DNA of 7,426 nucleotides from an uncultured bacterium (GTDB taxonomy: Bacteria; Patescibacteriota; Minisyncoccia; Phycocordibacterales; PALSA-1337), in assembly GCA_903826185.1 (NCBI GenBank), contig CAIKDL010000017.1, positions 1 to 7,426 of the forward strand, written 5' to 3'. This document shows positions 4,033 to 7,426 of the stretch, piece by piece. Both the position numbers and the translations under genes were made by a program. Position 1 is the stretch's first letter. Each line of letters opens with the position of its first letter. The notes below the pieces were generated by a model. The model was not told where the DNA came from. It ran no database searches and was given only the letters and a program-made list of their open reading frames with translations.

Positions 4033-5769
4033 CTATTTCCCAAGGTCTAACACCTCATCCACCCTTATTTGCTTCACAAATTCTGGCACGTGACTCACCA
4101 AGATCATGGCGCCTTCATATTTGTCCAAAGCACGCGCAATAACTGGCAAATGGCGGAAATTTATATGGTTGGTTGGTTCATCTAGAATGAGTAAGCCAGG
4201 CTTGAGCAACACCAGACGTGCGAAAGCAACCAATCCTTTTTGACCTTCAGAAAGCGAACCGATGCGCGTGTGGATGGCATCAGCACCAATCAGGAAACTG
4301 GCGGCCACAGCACGGACTTCGGTCTCTATGAGGCGACCTTCAACAGAGCGCACGATCTTTTCCAGAGATTCATAAACAGTGTCATTGAAATCCATCATGG
4401 AAAAATCCTGACGATAATAACCAACACGCACGCCTTCAGTGATCACTGATTCTCCGGCGATCTTTTCACCATGAGCATTGTGACCTCCATTTACAAGAGC
4501 CTCCAGAAGCGTCGACTTCCCTATGCCATTTGGTCCAGCCAACAACAAATGCTGCTTGCGACGCAACTTGATACCACAAGCGCGCGTGACTGGCTTGTGT
4601 GTCTTCGGACTCAAAACGCTATAAGAATTTATAGTAATGATGTCACCAACAATATCACTACCAGCCGTTTTGCTGCCAGTGGCGAATTGTGAAGGTATCG
4701 TAAAATCGCGGATTGTCCTGTCTTCTTTGCGCACATCGACAATCTCTTCCGCAAGCTCATCGGCCTTCTCGCGCATACGCTTGGCGACTAGACGCATCTG
4801 ACCGCCTTTGTTGGCGAAAACCCCGGCCTGATATTTCTTGGCCTCGATCTCTTTGACCAAACGAGCATTTTCCATATTCTCTTTTTCGATGCGTGCACTG
4901 ATCTGCTCAACCACGTCTTTATAGTCGCCGACATATTGCTCGACTTTGCGCGTGTGGAGGTCGAGATACAAAACTCCATGAGTGAATGCATTCAAAAAAT
5001 CCGCATCATGAGAAATGACGAGACAAGTCTTTTTATAGTCGACGAGAAATTGCGTGAGGTGCTCGATACCGGCTTTGTCGAGATTGTTGGTTGGCTCGTC
5101 AAGCAAAAGAATATCTGGATCTTGAATGAGTGCTGACGCAAGCAAAAGTCTAGCTTGCTGACCACCAGAGAAAGTCTTCACCGCACGGTCCTTAAGATCA
5201 AGCAGCAAAGGATGCTTCGGGGACACGGATATTTCCTTGCTGGGCGAATTTTCCTCCTTATTAAAATTCGCCTCGTGCTCGTGCCGACGCACTCGCAAGG
5301 TCCCCTCAACATCCTTTGCTGCTTTCTTCTTGGGTCCATGTAGATTCACAACCTCCAGAATGGCATCGATGCGCGGATCAATATCATAAACCTTCGGTCG
5401 TCCTCCACTCTCCAACGCTTTGGCAAAAAATTCACGAACTGTGAGCTCGAGGTCAGCACGCGGTATAACCTGGCGCGCCGTAGCGATTGTGGCGCCATTG
5501 GTTATGTGGATCTCACCAGCTTCTGGCTTTTCAGCATCTTCATGTGCACCACCTTCGGATGCACCAGCAGCTCCCAAGATAAGACCAAAAATAGTCGTCT
5601 TTCCGGCCCCGTTTTGGCCCATTAACGTGATCTTGGTGCCTCGGCGGACCGTGAAGCTGGCTTCATCCAAAATAGGCTTATTATGGCCATATTCGAAAGA
5701 AACCTCCTCAAAACGGATGATCGTATCGCCAGAGAATTCGCTCTTTGTTGTCTTTGTATTTTTAGCCAT
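4033..5769 (-). CDS. ABC-F family ATPase (tandem ABC domains, ribosome-associated type)
   Basis: The 578-residue protein has two ATP-binding cassettes and no membrane helices, the ABC-F layout. These are cytoplasmic ATPases; known members bind the ribosomal E site to ease translation or displace antibiotics. NBD1: Walker A GQNGAGKT (51-58), signature FSGGQ (200-204), Walker B and D-loop ILLLDEPTNNLD (220-231), H-loop His254. NBD2: Walker A GPNGIGKST (412-420), signature LSEGQ (506-510), LLILDEPTNHIN (526-537), H-loop His560. Both catalytic glutamates (225, 531) are present. A charged helical linker covers about 275-355, where the tRNA-contacting motif is expected. NBD1 has an insertion (about 143-195), the place of the arm domain. 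In NBD2 the signature's first Gly is Glu and the D-loop Asp is Asn537. It follows the MFS gene by 50 bp with no promoter; only a weak GTAGG 10 nt upstream could serve as SD. Family is secure, exact role unknown. Confidence 0.95.
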   Translation of the reverse strand: MAKNTKTTKSEFSGDTIIRFEEVSFEYGHNKPILDEASFTVRRGTKITLMGQNGAGKTTIFGLILGAAGASEGGAHEDAEKPEAGEIHITNGATIATARQVIPRADLELTVREFFAKALESGGRPKVYDIDPRIDAILEVVNLHGPKKKAAKDVEGTLRVRRHEHEANFNKEENSPSKEISVSPKHPLLLDLKDRAVKTFSGGQQARLLLASALIQDPDILLLDEPTNNLDKAGIEHLTQFLVDYKKTCLVISHDADFLNAFTHGVLYLDLHTRKVEQYVGDYKDVVEQISARIEKENMENARLVKEIEAKKYQAGVFANKGGQMRLVAKRMREKADELAEEIVDVRKEDRTIRDFTIPSQFATGSKTAGSDIVGDIITINSYSVLSPKTHKPVTRACGIKLRRKQHLLLAGPNGIGKSTLLEALVNGGHNAHGEKIAGESVITEGVRVGYYRQDFSMMDFNDTVYESLEKIVRSVEGRLIETEVRAVAASFLIGADAIHTRIGSLSEGQKGLVAFARLVLLKPGLLILDEPTNHINFRHLPVIARALDKYEGAMILVSHVPEFVKQIRVDEVLDLGK

Positions 5770-5819
5770 GAAGATACAGCCTACAGGATTTTCTCCATAA
5801 AGTGAAATGGACCGCCAAC

Positions 5820-7043
5820 TTATTTAACCTTCTTACTCATCCAGAAAACCCCAAGACCGACGAGAACTATGATGCCGGACCATATAAGAGCTTGGCCGGC
5901 ACCAAGATTTTGCCAGACAAGACCGCCAACAATGCCAGAGATCATGGCACCAAAACCGATGGCACCATTCAACAAACCGTAAGCGGTGCCGCGCTCATAT
6001 TCGAGGGCGTGCTTGGCCACATGGGCGCGCTGAGTAGCGTCAGTACAAGCAGAAAATGTTCCCATAATTGCGAAGAAAACTCCGAGCGCAACCGGCGTGC
6101 TGGCCCAAGCCATTCCGAGATAAGAGACGATGAGAATGACGTAGCCCAAAACTAAGACCTTGGCGGTGCCAATCCTATCGGAAAGCTTACCGGCACTGTA
6201 CGAGAAAGCTGTGTAAGAAATGCTGTATATCATGTAAAAAAGTGGTATCGAAGCAACCAGAAGACCGACTGACGCCGTCTTCAAAAGCAGCACCGCTGTC
6301 GGCAAACTACCGATAGACAAAATGAATATCGCTAGGATATATAATTGGAATGATTTCGGGAATGAGAAAAATGTTCTCCAAGAAAAAACTTTGTGGCCAT
6401 TAGGCGCCTTGGCTGTCGCAACTTCCTTCACAAAAAATATCGTCGCCACGGCGATCAGACCAATAACAAAAGTTGTCAGAAAGAATGTACCCCATTGACC
6501 AGGCATATATTTGAGCATGAAAAATGCTGCCAATGGTCCGAGTATCCCGCCAGCGGTATCCATAGCTCTGTGATAACCAAATGATTTACCTTTTTCTCCT
6601 TGCGCTGACGAAACAGAGATGATGACATCGCGCGGAGCCTCGCGAACACCCTTGCCAATTCGATCCGTCACACGGAGGCCGAGTACGCCGGCTACACCCG
6701 AGAAAGCTGCGGCCACCATATAGAAAGGCCTGACCGCTATAGACAATCCGTAGCCGATGAATATAAATATGCGACGACGACTAATCTTATCCGAGAGATT
6801 GCCCGAATATATCCTAAGAAAATTGGCAGCACCGTCGGCGATGCCCTCCACAAGCCCAAGCGAAGCCGCACCAGACTTGAGCACGCTGGTGAAAAACGCC
6901 GGAAAAGCCGAGAGAATCATCTCGTTGGAGAGGTCATTGAAAAAACTAGTCAGACCCAAGAAAAAAATGTTGCGGTTGAGACCAAAGATCTTACGTGGTG
7001 AGATCGATGGGGTTTCGATGGGATGCGTTATTATATCGTCCAT
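5820..7043 (-). CDS. MFS transporter, 12-TM drug/metabolite efflux type
   Basis: The 407-residue major facilitator superfamily protein is predicted to carry a small solute across the membrane using an ion gradient. After a 20-residue cytoplasmic tail, the first helix contains FLGLTSFFNDLSNEMILSAF (28-47). The loop between helices 2 and 3 carries motif A, GNLSDKISRRR (81-91), with a second copy GKLSDRIG (285-292) in the C-terminal half. The segment RVTDRIGKGVREAPRDVIIS (124-143) is characteristic of a subfamily of MFS proteins annotated only as putative efflux or permease proteins. The length fits 12 helices, with a central cytoplasmic loop around 208-228. The gene has its own promoter with a predicted leader of about 2 nt and no SD. 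The ABC-F gene follows at 50 bp and is probably co-transcribed. The substrate cannot be read from sequence. Confidence 0.95.
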   Translation of the reverse strand: MDDIITHPIETPSISPRKIFGLNRNIFFLGLTSFFNDLSNEMILSAFPAFFTSVLKSGAASLGLVEGIADGAANFLRIYSGNLSDKISRRRIFIFIGYGLSIAVRPFYMVAAAFSGVAGVLGLRVTDRIGKGVREAPRDVIISVSSAQGEKGKSFGYHRAMDTAGGILGPLAAFFMLKYMPGQWGTFFLTTFVIGLIAVATIFFVKEVATAKAPNGHKVFSWRTFFSFPKSFQLYILAIFILSIGSLPTAVLLLKTASVGLLVASIPLFYMIYSISYTAFSYSAGKLSDRIGTAKVLVLGYVILIVSYLGMAWASTPVALGVFFAIMGTFSACTDATQRAHVAKHALEYERGTAYGLLNGAIGFGAMISGIVGGLVWQNLGAGQALIWSGIIVLVGLGVFWMSKKVK

Positions 7044-7051
7044 GCAACGAG

Positions 7052-7080
7052 ATTATAGCACGAGTAATAAAATGAGTAAC
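7052..7080 (-). promoter_or_regulatory. Promoter of the MFS/ABC-F unit (near-leaderless)
   Basis: The minus strand has TGCTATAAT (7060-7052), a perfect -10 with TGn extension, and a poor -35 GTTACT (7080-7075) at 17 bp. The predicted +1 is about 7045, 2 nt before the ATG at 7043. There is no room for a Shine-Dalgarno. Confidence 0.65.
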
Positions 7081-7092
7081 AAGATGCATAAC

Positions 7093-7122
7093 AAAAAACC
7101 GAGGAAGAGTTACCTCCCTCGG
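7093..7122 (-). terminator. Rho-independent terminator of the right-edge gene
   Basis: The minus strand has a 6-bp stem CCGAGG/CCTCGG (7122-7117 with 7104-7099), with a possible inner GAG/CTC extension, followed at once by six T residues (7098-7093). It is 22 bp beyond the TAA stop of the unknown gene and just before the MFS promoter, so the two are separate transcripts. Confidence 0.85.
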
Positions 7123-7144
7123 CTGTTAATCGGCGCAAGAACCT

Positions 7145-7426
7145 TTAGAACGCCAGATTCGTCTTGACCTTACTCGCAAAGTCCATGAATTCACTTAGAC
7201 GACTCACATGGATCACGATCGTCGGTTCATTGACTTCGAGCACGGTGCGGCTGGGCTTCAGGTTGCGGGGAAGCCAGGCTTTCATGGGGCCAGCTTCGCT
7301 GTAGGCCAACCAGATGAAGCCGAGCTTCTTGGACAGACCCCAGACCGGCCAGAGATCCCACGGCGTGTACTTGCTCGCCAAGACAACGTAGGCACCGACT
7401 TCCCCTTTCCAGAGACGAGCCATGCC
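7145..7426 (-). CDS. Unknown protein, partial (5' end may lie outside window)
   Basis: At least 92 codons are open to the right edge. An ATG at 7423-7421 could be the start, but the frame continues to the edge, so the true N-terminus may be missing. The visible part has no membrane helix or familiar motif. It is rich in Trp and Pro near the start (YTPWDLWPVWGLSKKLG at about 19-35, then FIWLAYSEAGPMKAWLPRN). It ends with an alternating strand-helix pattern (EPTIVIHVSRLSEFMDFASKV) typical of a small globular alpha/beta domain. A good terminator 22 bp after the stop supports it being a real gene, and no other frame here looks coding. I do not recognise the family. Confidence 0.65.
   Translation of the reverse strand, partial: GMARLWKGEVGAYVVLASKYTPWDLWPVWGLSKKLGFIWLAYSEAGPMKAWLPRNLKPSRTVLEVNEPTIVIHVSRLSEFMDFASKVKTNLAF

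Noticed and set aside
5420..6155. Two long plus-strand frames antisense to the ABC-F and MFS genes
   Set aside because: Both are fully overlapped by strongly supported minus-strand genes with family motifs, and their translations show no recognisable domain.
6757..7167. 136-codon plus-strand frame antisense to the MFS gene start
   Set aside because: It runs across the MFS coding region, its promoter and the neighbouring terminator, and is basic and low in complexity, as expected for a shadow frame.
1..7426. CRISPR arrays, tRNA or rRNA genes, insertion-sequence ends
   Set aside because: I looked for spaced direct repeats, cloverleaf-like patterns, conserved rRNA segments and long terminal inverted repeats and saw none.

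Overview
The window looks like chromosomal DNA of a candidate-phyla-radiation (Patescibacteria, probably Parcubacteria-like) bacterium. This is inferred from small, tightly packed genes, a DUF5654 membrane protein, a short YgjP-type metallopeptidase overlapping a GIY-YIG gene, an ORF6N-domain gene and a non-standard ABC-F ATPase. I could not run a database search. TGA is used as a stop, followed closely by clear terminators, so the genetic code appears standard (not the UGA=Gly code of Gracilibacteria/Absconditabacteria).

Layout. At the left edge an ORF6N-domain gene (minus, 3' part cut off) diverges from an RsuA/RluB-family pseudouridine synthase (plus, 308-1078). The synthase converges with, and overlaps by 27 bp, a two-gene minus-strand unit: a GIY-YIG endonuclease-like gene followed by a YgjP/DUF45 zinc metallopeptidase gene with a TTG start (8-bp overlap). 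A divergent promoter region separates these from a plus-strand 7-TM protein (1881-2513) with an internal duplication resembling PQ-loop/SWEET proteins, closed by a strong terminator. Everything from 2571 to the right edge is on the minus strand. In transcription order it comprises an unknown partial gene with its own terminator (7145-7426); an MFS transporter followed by an ABC-F ATPase (7043 to 4033); a single-TM unknown protein with its own promoter, Shine-Dalgarno (SD) site and terminator (3914 to 3465); and a DUF5654 protein followed by a NUDIX hydrolase (3363 to 2571).

How the genes work together. Several products touch RNA, nucleotides or the ribosome (pseudouridine synthase, NUDIX, ABC-F), and four are integral membrane proteins. 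The only plausible functional pairing is MFS plus ABC-F, which could be efflux plus ribosome protection, but that is inference. I see no CRISPR array, tRNA, rRNA, insertion sequence or complete mobile element, and no intergenic stretch longer than about 120 bp.

The most notable pattern is regulatory. Five genes (ORF6N, pseudouridine synthase, GIY-YIG, DUF5654, MFS) have an extended -10 box (TGnTAnnnT) positioned so that transcription should begin at, or 2-3 nt before, the start codon, and none has a usable SD. The two genes with strong SD sites (the 7-TM protein and the single-TM protein) instead have TTGACA -35 boxes and leaders of roughly 30-60 nt. This suggests two initiation modes coexisting in one short region.
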